Shown here: in pieces, positions 35,423 through 42,544 of the stretch | How positions within the stretch are numbered: position 1 is the stretch's first letter | Layout of the letters: each line of letters opens with the position of its first letter | Assembly (NCBI GenBank): GCA_002713145.1 | Contig: PAVS01000005.1 | Coordinates: forward strand, 124,001-188,000 | From: Halobacteriovoraceae bacterium | GTDB taxonomy: Bacteria > Bdellovibrionota > Bacteriovoracia > Bacteriovoracales > Bacteriovoracaceae | Reading direction: 5' to 3' | Length of the DNA: 64,000 nucleotides | Made by a program: the position numbers and the translations under genes | Notes under the pieces: model-generated | What the model saw: the letters and a program-made list of their open reading frames with translations, nothing else | Database searches by the model: none | Told to the model about the DNA's origin: nothing

Positions 35423-35706
35423 CTAAAATCTCCCGCGCATTCAGCATTGATAAATAGTTCTTCTCGTTGTTCATAAGCACATTGCCTATTGAGTTCATCA
35501 TCTTTGAGCGCATTACAAGCTTGATCAAATGTGGAAAAAGAATGCTCCCCTGTGGAACATCCCCCATCATGAAGCTGATAAGAGTACTCTTCAGGCCCTG
35601 CGGGTTCTATCTTTTGGATTTTTTTCGGCTCAAGCCCTAGAGCTTTTTTGGGGTTTCCGCAAGAAAAGAGAGATAAGAATGTAAGTATAATTAAAAAATA
35701 TTTCAT
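35419..35706 (-). CDS. Small Cys-containing lipoprotein downstream of the protease
   Basis: 95 residues with a lipoprotein signal ending LFSC. The mature part contains four further Cys (GGCSTG, QACNAL, RQCAYE, AECAGD), which may form two disulfides in the periplasm. Its ATG overlaps the stop of protease A by 4 nt, so the two are translationally coupled; no counterpart follows the paralogous protease B. A role as chaperone, anchor or inhibitor of the protease is conceivable but not shown. Confidence 0.7.
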   Translation of the reverse strand: MKYFLIILTFLSLFSCGNPKKALGLEPKKIQKIEPAGPEEYSYQLHDGGCSTGEHSFSTFDQACNALKDDELNRQCAYEQREELFINAECAGDFS

Positions 35707-37388
35707 GGCTCATCTCCTAAAGAGCAATTTAAATTGGTTTGTCTTAACTCATCACTTCTTAATGTTATATAGACGATATCTTTTAAATCTTCTGTTTCAT
35801 GACCGAGAGAAGAGATATCAACTCCAAAGACACTGGTGAGATCAACTTCTACTTTTGTTCCTCTTTGAGTTGTGTAATTATGCAATAAATTGATAGAGTT
35901 TATATCTTGGTTTATTTCTATAAGTTCAATATTCATATTTTCTGTAAAATGAACTTTGAGTTTTAATTTATTTTGCATAAGTTCTTTTTTATTAATCACA
36001 CAGGTAGCTCTTAAATAATAAAATTGAAATAATTTCATAGGATCATTAAAATCTACATAACTGGGGTATTTAACAACAGCATCGTTACGTACTAATCGAT
36101 TCAAAATACTTTGTCCTAAATCAGCTGTCTCAACAGGTGTTAACAGTTGTTCAGCAGACTTAGTTTTTAGCTGCCTGATAAAATCATAGTTAAGCCAATT
36201 CGCAGCGATGTGGCCATTGCTAGCAATGAATCTCTCTAACTCACGATTGCCTTCACATAATTCTACTTCTGGGCTGAGCTCAAATGCCAATACTTGACGC
36301 CCTTGATATTTCATTCCCATCATCACAGAATGCCCATTGCCGTTGCCGGTATCTACACCTGTTCCGTTTCCTGTGTCTACACCTGTTCCGTTTCCTGTGT
36401 CTACACCTGTTCCGTTTCCTGTGTCTACGCCTGTCCCATTACCGGTGTTTTCGCCATTCGTGGAAGACTCATCTATATTTCCGTCTGTTCTATAAGTAAG
36501 ACCATTTTCATATTTCCATTCGACCTCATCAACAGAGCCTCTATTTCCTGCAAGATAAAAATCTTGCAGTGTAGAAAAAGCAGTTTCAGAAAGAAACTTG
36601 GAAGACTTAAGAGTTCTATGATTATTAAGGGCATGTCCTTTTATATAAGGATAGCGTAAATCGAGATAATGATCCGTATCAACTTCTATTAAATTTCCCT
36701 GCTCATCTCTTAGCTCATTTGGAAAAACATAACTTTGATTTGATCGATCAGGCCCAATATCAAAACCAATAACCGGAGTTCCAGACTCTCCAGGTAACAG
36801 ATTGAAGTCAGCAACTTTCACCCCTGGAATTTGAGACTCTCTCAAAACATTCTCATCATTATAATGAGTGTCAATGCTATCAGTAGTTCCAAGGATGTCT
36901 AATTCGTAATTTCCATTACCATCTCTATCCACTCTCCTAGGCGAGACTATAGCTGAAGAGTATTTTTTATCTATAAAAGGGACTTTTTCAACATATTGAC
37001 GATTGGAATGCCTGCGAAATTTTTTATAAGTATCTTTATCAATGACATAGCGATTAGCGTTTGGAACCCATGTTCCAAGTTGATCATGGTCATCACCATT
37101 GAGTTCAATGATCATGTCATCATGAGAATTATCGACAGCGTAGTTAGATTGACTGAAGCTAACTTCCCTTCCTCTATTGTCTAGCAGTCTTACATTCTCA
37201 GTGTTACCCAGAGTGATATGCGATGCGGTTCTGACAAAATATTTACCAGATATTTTTACAATATAACCAGTGCCTGTGATTGTTTCTCCAGATTCAGTTT
37301 GTTTTTCAATCTGAATCATCCATTTCGGATCTCGAGCAGCGTGAACAACGCCAATGGAAAATATCAAGATAAGTGCTAACAATTTCAT
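35703..37388 (-). CDS. Secreted trypsin-like serine protease A with octapeptide-repeat linker
   Basis: Signal peptide MKLLALILIFSIGVVHA, then a chymotrypsin-fold domain: GTGYIVK, His57 in RTASHITLG, Asp90/91 in SHDDMII and Ser202 in LPGESGTPV, giving a complete putative triad. Residues 315-351 are four to five repeats of TGNGTGVD, followed by a C-terminal domain of about 200 residues with MGMKYQGRQVLAFELSP and GHIAANWLNYDF, shared only with the neighbouring paralogue. No Shine-Dalgarno precedes the ATG. Probably exported to the periplasm or outside. The C-terminal domain is unrecognised. Confidence 0.85.
   Translation of the reverse strand: MKLLALILIFSIGVVHAARDPKWMIQIEKQTESGETITGTGYIVKISGKYFVRTASHITLGNTENVRLLDNRGREVSFSQSNYAVDNSHDDMIIELNGDDHDQLGTWVPNANRYVIDKDTYKKFRRHSNRQYVEKVPFIDKKYSSAIVSPRRVDRDGNGNYELDILGTTDSIDTHYNDENVLRESQIPGVKVADFNLLPGESGTPVIGFDIGPDRSNQSYVFPNELRDEQGNLIEVDTDHYLDLRYPYIKGHALNNHRTLKSSKFLSETAFSTLQDFYLAGNRGSVDEVEWKYENGLTYRTDGNIDESSTNGENTGNGTGVDTGNGTGVDTGNGTGVDTGNGTGVDTGNGNGHSVMMGMKYQGRQVLAFELSPEVELCEGNRELERFIASNGHIAANWLNYDFIRQLKTKSAEQLLTPVETADLGQSILNRLVRNDAVVKYPSYVDFNDPMKLFQFYYLRATCVINKKELMQNKLKLKVHFTENMNIELIEINQDINSINLLHNYTTQRGTKVEVDLTSVFGVDISSLGHETEDLKDIVYITLRSDELRQTNLNCSLGDEP
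36341..36444 (-). repeat. 24-bp tandem repeat coding the TGNGTGVD linker of protease A
   Basis: About four 24-bp units (plus strand consensus CCGTTTCCTGTGTCTACACC then TGTT); the two middle units are identical and the outer ones diverge by a few substitutions. In-frame units mean copy number can change without a frameshift. Confidence 0.9.
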
Positions 37389-37399
37389 AAGAATATATT

Positions 37400-37416
37400 T
37401 GCAATTTAGATACCAA
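37400..37416 (-). promoter_or_regulatory. -24/-12-like element 12 nt before protease A
   Basis: Minus strand reads TTGGTATCTAAATTGCA: GG and GC are 10 nt apart, and exactly 12 nt separate the GC from the ATG at 37388. It deviates from the sigma-54 consensus at C-A-C (TAT). Same position as the elements before protease B and the TPR regulator. Confidence 0.4.
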
Positions 37417-37462
37417 CAAAAAACAGTTTTTTAAGCTTTATTGAGGGAGGTGTTGAGTAAAA

Positions 37463-37491
37463 TTTATAACCAGTGTTTAAACTTTAGACAA
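37463..37491 (-). promoter_or_regulatory. Sigma-70 promoter of protease A
   Basis: Minus strand TTGTCT (37486-37491), 17-bp spacer, TATAAA (37463-37468), with a TGG before the -10. The predicted leader is about 68 nt and contains the -24/-12-like element. Confidence 0.65.
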
Positions 37492-37504
37492 TATAAATTC
37501 AACA

Positions 37505-39259
37505 TCACTCAGTATCCAAGACTAGAGTACAGTCAGCATTTTCTTGCTTAAAGCCCTCGGCCCTCAGCGTGATATAGAGTTTATCTTTTAACTCATTAGA
37601 ATTCGAATCTATTGCAGAAACATCCACTCCAAACAATCCGGTTAAATCCGCTTGGATAAGTGTTCCCACTGGCAACACACCGGTTTGTAAAAGATCAATA
37701 TTATGTAGATCCTGTTTGATAAGGAGAGTTTGAATCCCCTCGCTGGTAGCAAATTTCACTCTCATATCTAGGATATTTTTTTCAAGTTGTCTTTTACTGA
37801 TGGTACAAAAACGAGGCTCATCTTCCAAAATATGAACTTGAAAAACATCCATCCAACTCTCCATCACTGCCTGTAGCTCTGGAGTCGTACCTTCAGGGGG
37901 AGCAATCCCTTGAATCGTTTGTCCATTTCGCTCAAATCTAGCTATGAGTGTTGTCGCTAAATCTTCAGTTGCTACCGGTGTAAATAGCTGCTCAGATGAT
38001 TTTCTTTGAAGATCCGTTAAAAACTGATAGTTCAGCCAATTGGCAGCAATATGACCATTACTTTGAATAAAGTTTTGTATTTCATTGTTTCCATCACATA
38101 AGACCACATTTGGGTTAAGCTCAAAAGCCAGAACTTGTTCACCATCAATATCCATTCCCATATTTACTTTTGCAGAAGGTGCTTCAGATCCAGTATCAAC
38201 GCCAGTACCATTTCCAGTGTCAACGCCGGTTCCATTTCCTGTATCAACGCCAGTTCCATTTCCAGTGTCAACGCCAGTACCATTTCCGGTATCAACGCCA
38301 GTTCCATTTCCAGTGTCAACGCCGGTTCCATTACCTGAATTCTCACTATTAAATGAAGTTTCAGCGACACCATCTCTCACCCTATAGGTAAGACCGTTTT
38401 CATAGCGCCACTCAGTTTCATCAATACTACCTCTGCCCCCAGCAACAAAGTATTCATCAAGAGTCGAGTATGTATCATTATGGCTAAATTTAGAATTATT
38501 TAAACTGCGGTGATAATTGAGAATATGGCCACCTATATAAGGATAGCAAACGTGATCATCCATCTTAGGTAATTTGATTGAATTGCCCTGAAGATCTCTA
38601 GGAGCATTTGAATGACAGTTATTTTCAAATTGAATGAGAGGTGAACCTGATTCCCCCGGTAGCACTTGAAAATCAGCAATTTTATTTTGACCACTTTTAG
38701 CATCACGAAGGTTATCTGTTTCTGAATAATACACGCCGGTGTTATCGTAAGTCCCTTTACCAAAAGGATCATAGCCATTTCTATAGTTATCTTCACGATC
38801 GACTCGTTCAGGACTGACAAAACCTGCTGAGTACTCTTGTCCCAGTTGTTCGTTATTTTCGATATAATTGCGTTCTCTATCTCGTCTAAAACGCTTATAG
38901 GCATCCTTATTAACAATGTATTTATTCTCTGACGCTGACCATGCTCCCAGTTCATCATGATCTGAACCTGGGATAGCAATGATCATATCATCGGTAGAAT
39001 TATCTGAGGCATATTGACTTGGGTTAAAAGGGATTACTCGCCCATCTGCATCTCTAAGAGTCACCTTCTCTGTTGTTCCCAAGGTGATATGAGAGGCGGT
39101 GCGAACAAAGTACTGATCGCCATTTTTAACGATATAACCAGTTCCGGTGATATTGCCGCCATTAGGCGTCGTCTTCTCCACTGTGACCATCCATGAAGGA
39201 TCTTTAGCCAAAAGAGTAAAGGATAGAATCACGATAAGAAATAAAATATACTTTTTCAT
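37505..39259 (-). CDS. Secreted trypsin-like serine protease B, paralogue of protease A
   Basis: Signal peptide MKKYILFLIVILSFTLLA, so ATG 39259 is the start even though the frame is open to 39325. Same architecture as protease A: GTGYIVK, His57 in RTASHITLG, Asp90/91 in STDDMII and Ser204 in LPGESGSPL, then six TGNGTGVD repeats (308-358) and a homologous C-terminal domain (MGMDIDGEQVLAFELNP, GHIAANWLNYQF). It arose by tandem duplication; the insertion of extra Cys residues (ENNCHS, HVCYP) distinguishes it. There is no ribosome-binding site before the ATG. Confidence 0.85.
   Translation of the reverse strand: MKKYILFLIVILSFTLLAKDPSWMVTVEKTTPNGGNITGTGYIVKNGDQYFVRTASHITLGTTEKVTLRDADGRVIPFNPSQYASDNSTDDMIIAIPGSDHDELGAWSASENKYIVNKDAYKRFRRDRERNYIENNEQLGQEYSAGFVSPERVDREDNYRNGYDPFGKGTYDNTGVYYSETDNLRDAKSGQNKIADFQVLPGESGSPLIQFENNCHSNAPRDLQGNSIKLPKMDDHVCYPYIGGHILNYHRSLNNSKFSHNDTYSTLDEYFVAGGRGSIDETEWRYENGLTYRVRDGVAETSFNSENSGNGTGVDTGNGTGVDTGNGTGVDTGNGTGVDTGNGTGVDTGNGTGVDTGSEAPSAKVNMGMDIDGEQVLAFELNPNVVLCDGNNEIQNFIQSNGHIAANWLNYQFLTDLQRKSSEQLFTPVATEDLATTLIARFERNGQTIQGIAPPEGTTPELQAVMESWMDVFQVHILEDEPRFCTISKRQLEKNILDMRVKFATSEGIQTLLIKQDLHNIDLLQTGVLPVGTLIQADLTGLFGVDVSAIDSNSNELKDKLYITLRAEGFKQENADCTLVLDTE
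38190..38333 (-). repeat. 24-bp tandem repeat (six units) in protease B
   Basis: Exactly 6 x 24 bp. The third variable base (A or G in CCNGTRTC) alternates A,G,A,G,A,G along the array, so the array looks like three 48-bp units made by block duplication. The codons differ from those in the protease A array although the peptide is the same. Confidence 0.92.
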
Positions 39260-39270
39260 AGGGTTAATTG

Positions 39271-39287
39271 AGCAATATTTGTGCCAA
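39271..39287 (-). promoter_or_regulatory. -24/-12 (sigma-54-like) element 12 nt before protease B
   Basis: Minus strand TTGGCACAAATATTGCT fits YTGGCACRNNNNTTGCW completely. The GC is 12 nt from ATG 39259, so the predicted start point is one base before the ATG, giving a leaderless mRNA. Confidence 0.6.
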
Positions 39288-39384
39288 TGAAATAAGCTTA
39301 AAGGTTTATGATTAAACGAACTCACATTTAAAATGTGACTAATTTTTTGACACCGGCCTTTAAACTATAAAAAAATATACGTTT

Positions 39385-40557
39385 TTAAAAGGTTAAATCT
39401 ACGCTTATTCCATGTTTAACACTCATGACCGAAGAAGAATGGACTTCAACTAATGTTTTTAAATAAGCCGCCTCTAAGTCAAAATGATTTTCTTCTAATA
39501 GACATATTAAATCGTAGTCTTGATTCATGCTCTTAATAGAGAAGAGTTTATTCATTACCTCTGCCCTCTCTGGTGATATATTCTGTTCAATGATAAAACG
39601 ATTAGAAATATTCTTTTCTATTTTACAATAATTAAAACTTTCTTGGGAGAATTCCTCTAATATAGAGAGTAGTTCATCCTCCTCAGAAAAAACGCCTCTT
39701 AATAAACTAAGGTTAATCAAGCTCATGGGAGTCTCAAGAAGATAAGCTTTTTTATCTTTAATTGTTTCGAAATTTTGAAGAGAACTCGTTTGAATAAGTT
39801 TGGCTATCTCTTGAATACTGATGCTATTATTTATATTTTTCAAGAAACTAAAATTAAAACCGGTATCACCAGACTCATAGATATCCACCTGGGAAGCGAT
39901 CATATATTGAGTATAGTCTCGCAGTTTGAGTGCAAATGAAATATTAGACATTGAGCAAGCAGCAAAGGTTATAGTCGCTAGTTTAACTCGGGCCATCTCA
40001 ATAGCATTCATAAGTTCATTTAAGTGAAAATGTGAGTTTTTTTCTGAATAATCAAAATCATTATTTTTACCGTCGATTAAAGAATGAGCAAATGAATGAC
40101 CACGAAAAACCAAATGTAAATTTGATTGAGGAAATGAACGTCTAGCAAATGAGAGTAAACCTGAAATCTCATCACTTGTTTGAGTCATCTCTTTTGTGTA
40201 GAGTTTTCTTTTTCTGTTGATTTTTAGATTTTTTGAGTTGGAGTATACTTTTACATAACTTCCAAAATGCTTTCTATTATTAAAAATTTTATCTTTCCCT
40301 CTTTGATCATGATAGATGATGACATTGCATTGGCACTGTTTCGCATAATCTTCAATTCGGGCTGCATCAAGTGTGTCTATTCGAACTTGCTTTTTTTCAT
40401 TGCTTCTAAGTGGTCTAAAGCGATTACTGTCTCCGTTAATCCAAAAAACAAACGTATTTTTTGCAGGATGATGGCTTTCAGTAATGGATAATTTTTGAAA
40501 ATCGACATCAGCATAAAGTGAGTGGGAAATGATAAGCAAAAAGATGAGTAATGGCAT
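39385..40557 (-). CDS. Exported clostripain (C11)-like caspase-fold peptidase
   Basis: Signal peptide of about 16 residues (LLIFLLIISHSLYA). The body resembles peptidase family C11 of clan CD: catalytic His is probably His154 in LHLVFRGHSFA (clostripain has DHG) and Cys201 in ITFAACSMSNI (clostripain DACLM), followed by LRDYTQYMIASQ, the counterpart of the C11 stretch after the active Cys. The C-terminal 120 residues are unassigned. Clan CD enzymes prefer basic or acidic P1 residues. The gene lies between protease B and a small exported protein, downstream of a terminator, so its own promoter is unclear. Confidence 0.6.
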   Translation of the reverse strand: MPLLIFLLIISHSLYADVDFQKLSITESHHPAKNTFVFWINGDSNRFRPLRSNEKKQVRIDTLDAARIEDYAKQCQCNVIIYHDQRGKDKIFNNRKHFGSYVKVYSNSKNLKINRKRKLYTKEMTQTSDEISGLLSFARRSFPQSNLHLVFRGHSFAHSLIDGKNNDFDYSEKNSHFHLNELMNAIEMARVKLATITFAACSMSNISFALKLRDYTQYMIASQVDIYESGDTGFNFSFLKNINNSISIQEIAKLIQTSSLQNFETIKDKKAYLLETPMSLINLSLLRGVFSEEDELLSILEEFSQESFNYCKIEKNISNRFIIEQNISPERAEVMNKLFSIKSMNQDYDLICLLEENHFDLEAAYLKTLVEVHSSSVMSVKHGISVDLTF

Positions 40558-40567
40558 TATTAATCCT

Positions 40568-40600
40568 TAAAAGAACGTGCCCAATTTAATTGAGCACGTT
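40568..40600 (-). terminator. Terminator after the 165-aa exported protein gene
   Basis: Minus strand AACGTGCTCAAT pairs with ATTGGGCACGTT (12-bp stem, one G-T pair, loop TAA), followed by CTTTT. It lies 11 nt before the start of the C11-like gene. Confidence 0.75.
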
Positions 40601-40612
40601 GTAAATTAGATT

Positions 40613-41110
40613 TTAGAAACCTGTTATAAGACTACCGAGAAATGTAAAGGGAAGTGCCACAACATCGATAACAACCGCAAATGGCAATAAAATTAAATTC
40701 ATGGCATAAGCATCACTATATCCATTGCTCATCTCTTCAGCTGTCATACTTGTTAACTTGAACATGAGCATGGCAGATTGTTGAAAGCGTTGCAGATCAT
40801 TCACCATAATCAGCTTTGCGACTTCTACATCACCAATATGATTGAGTTCTGCAACTTTAGCTTCACAGTCAGCATCTGCACTTGCACGAAGTATCTCATC
40901 ATCAATCTTATCAAGAGATGAGTAACAATCTTCTGTCACAACTTCTTCAAGCTCGGCTAGTGTATTGACTTTTTCTATCTCAATAATTTTAGCTTGAATG
41001 TTTTTTTGAATTTGCTTTTCCTTAGCAATGGTCATTTCATCTTCTGCAAAGAGTGATGCAGAAGTTACTAAAGTTGTCATAATAAGCATTTTTCCGATTA
41101 ATTTTTTCAT
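40613..41110 (-). CDS. Small exported protein with hydrophobic C-terminus
   Basis: 165 residues, signal peptide ending SASLFAED. The middle is helical and acidic with two Cys (EDCYSS, ADCEAK). The last 27 residues are strongly hydrophobic (LLPFAVVIDVVALPFTFLGSLI), compatible with membrane insertion or anchoring. AAGGAG precedes the ATG and overlaps the stop region of the 59-codon gene, so they form an operon. Unknown family. Confidence 0.7.
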   Translation of the reverse strand: MKKLIGKMLIMTTLVTSASLFAEDEMTIAKEKQIQKNIQAKIIEIEKVNTLAELEEVVTEDCYSSLDKIDDEILRASADADCEAKVAELNHIGDVEVAKLIMVNDLQRFQQSAMLMFKLTSMTAEEMSNGYSDAYAMNLILLPFAVVIDVVALPFTFLGSLITGF

Positions 41111-41119
41111 AATTTCTCC

Positions 41120-41299
41120 TTAGTTTTGAGCAAGTTTAATTTTGCTTGATGTCTGTTCTTCTATAGTTCCTATAGTTGTTGTGTTATCAAAATAAATTTT
41201 ATCTACTTGAATTGCTGATACGATTGTTAACGTCAGTAAGCAGAAAGCAAAAAGTAGGCTGGTGTAAATAAACTTCTTTAATTCATTAATTAAAATCAT
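41120..41299 (-). CDS. Small single-pass membrane protein (59 aa)
   Basis: An open frame of exactly 60 codons including the stop, with AGGAG seven nt before the ATG. Residues about 10-30 form one hydrophobic helix (FIYTSLLFAFCLLTLTIVSA), then a polar Thr/Ile/Glu-rich tail. The TAA stop overlaps TAAGGAG, the ribosome-binding site of the next gene, a strong sign of real translation. It is the first gene of the minus-strand protease region, diverging from the TPR regulator. Confidence 0.72.
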   Translation of the reverse strand: MILINELKKFIYTSLLFAFCLLTLTIVSAIQVDKIYFDNTTTIGTIEEQTSSKIKLAQN

Positions 41300-41354
41300 A
41301 TAGAACTCCTGTTTAGTGGTCTGAAGCTAATGTAGCGCACCGCATCACAAAAAA

Positions 41355-41397
41355 CCATCATTTCACCATTACACGCCATTACATTAAAAAGTAATGG
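41355..41397. promoter_or_regulatory. Operator-like repeat cluster between regulator and 59-aa gene
   Basis: Three direct copies CCATCA, CCATTACA and CCATTACA begin at 41355, 41366 and 41376 (11 and 10 bp apart, about one helical turn each), then the inverse GTAATGG at 41391-41397. This arrangement is typical for OmpR-type winged-helix regulators. The cluster lies just before the -24/-12-like element of the regulator gene. Confidence 0.55.
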
Positions 41398-41406
41398 CTT
41401 CAGAAA

Positions 41407-41423
41407 CCGGCATGGCACTTGCT
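41407..41423 (+). promoter_or_regulatory. -24/-12-like element 12 nt before the TPR regulator
   Basis: CCGGCATGGCACTTGCT: GG-N10-GC with TTGCT at the -12 side, matching YTGGCACRNNNNTTGCW at all but two defined positions. GC is 12 nt from ATG 41435, the same spacing as at proteases A and B. Confidence 0.45.
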
Positions 41424-41434
41424 TGATAAGGAAT

Positions 41435-42541
41435 ATGGAATCATTAGGAACTGAGAGATATTTAATAGAAATCTTAGAGGCCAATTTATTTGAGCTCAAA
41501 AATATTAATATGCTTAATTCAAATAAAAGCTGTGAGATCTATAATTATTCTAAATGCTTAGAATATTATTTAGAATCAAACTCCCCTTGCTTGGAACAGG
41601 CCCTTTCTCATTTTTCTGAGGCAAGTGAATTAAAAGACATCGCTCTACTTCGCCTTTTAAACCTGAAAAAAAGTAATGATTTAAAACAAGTGTCTAAAGT
41701 TTGGGCAATAGCAAAGAGTGACTCAATCTATAGTGGAGAAGCAGCTATAGCTCTGGGAAGAACTCATTTGCGCTTTAGTGAGTTTGAAAAAGCGCTGGAG
41801 GCTTTTCAATTAGCTTATACAAAATTAGATCAACTTGGTTGTAAAAAAAGATCCATGCGCGCTTATCAAAACCTCATCATTACCAAAACGAGGATAGAGC
41901 CCAACAGAAAGTATATCCATGACTATGAATTGCTAGCGGCCAAAGCAGCAGAGGTTGGAGAAACAGCGGTGGAAGCCATTTCTTATCACAATATTTCAAG
42001 AGAGCTGCTTTATTTCAATGCAGGAGAGCTGGCTTTAAAGTTTAGTAATAAAGCACTTGCACTTTTAAATAATGATAGAGGGACTCTTCATTACTACGAA
42101 GCCATTTTAAATAAATGCCATGTTCTTATCGAGCTTAAACGCTTCACCGAAGCTTATCATGAGTACCAAGTGGCCCTCACCTCAACTCACCCACAAATAA
42201 AAGAAGCTACTGAGGCCATTAAACTCCTCTTGGATAAAAAGGAATTAGAGCAAAAATTTGATCATATCGAGCCCTGTTGGTTTGATAAATTAAATCTGCA
42301 ACATAAAGAAAATAAAATCACCCCTTCTAAAATGGAAATGAAACTTATAGATTTTATAAAGGGCGAGCCAAGAGAGAAAGTGGACATCATTGATCATCTC
42401 TATGGGAAAGACTCTGAATGGGAGTCTTCTCAAAACAAACTCAGAGTTCTACTTCATAGATTTAGAAAAAAGTTTCCAGAATATATTATTGAGGAAAATG
42501 ATAAACTAGGCCTTATTGAAGATAACGTCTTTTCAGCGTAG
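41435..42541 (+). CDS. TPR protein with C-terminal winged-helix DNA-binding domain
   Basis: Residues about 60-280 are helical repeats (TPR-like: AAIALGRTHLRFSEFEKALEAF, ELALKFSNKALAL). The C-terminal 80 residues are an OmpR/SARP-type winged helix: PSKMEMKLIDFIKG, VDIIDHLYGK, NKLRVLLHRFRKKFPEYIIEENDKLGL. This is the architecture of peptide- or effector-sensing transcriptional activators without a receiver domain. AAGGAA lies only 1-2 nt from the ATG, and an in-frame TTG is four codons earlier. It diverges from the small membrane gene and faces the repeat cluster it may bind. Confidence 0.75.
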   Translation: MESLGTERYLIEILEANLFELKNINMLNSNKSCEIYNYSKCLEYYLESNSPCLEQALSHFSEASELKDIALLRLLNLKKSNDLKQVSKVWAIAKSDSIYSGEAAIALGRTHLRFSEFEKALEAFQLAYTKLDQLGCKKRSMRAYQNLIITKTRIEPNRKYIHDYELLAAKAAEVGETAVEAISYHNISRELLYFNAGELALKFSNKALALLNNDRGTLHYYEAILNKCHVLIELKRFTEAYHEYQVALTSTHPQIKEATEAIKLLLDKKELEQKFDHIEPCWFDKLNLQHKENKITPSKMEMKLIDFIKGEPREKVDIIDHLYGKDSEWESSQNKLRVLLHRFRKKFPEYIIEENDKLGLIEDNVFSA

Positions 42542-42544
42542 TTT

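Noticed and set aside
36284-36659. Plus-strand open frames across the protease A repeat array
   Set aside because: They are antisense shadows of the in-frame 24-bp repeat; no ribosome-binding site and only repetitive residues.
38085-38387. Regular 24-bp repeats resembling a CRISPR array, and the overlapping plus-strand open frames
   Set aside because: Units are contiguous without spacers and encode the linker peptide of protease B on the minus strand, so neither CRISPR nor antisense genes.
35419-41299. Protease cluster as an intracellular phage-defence module (caspase plus trypsin effector)
   Set aside because: All the peptidases carry signal peptides, and no sensor NTPase or nucleic-acid recognition protein is present, so action outside the cytoplasm is more likely.
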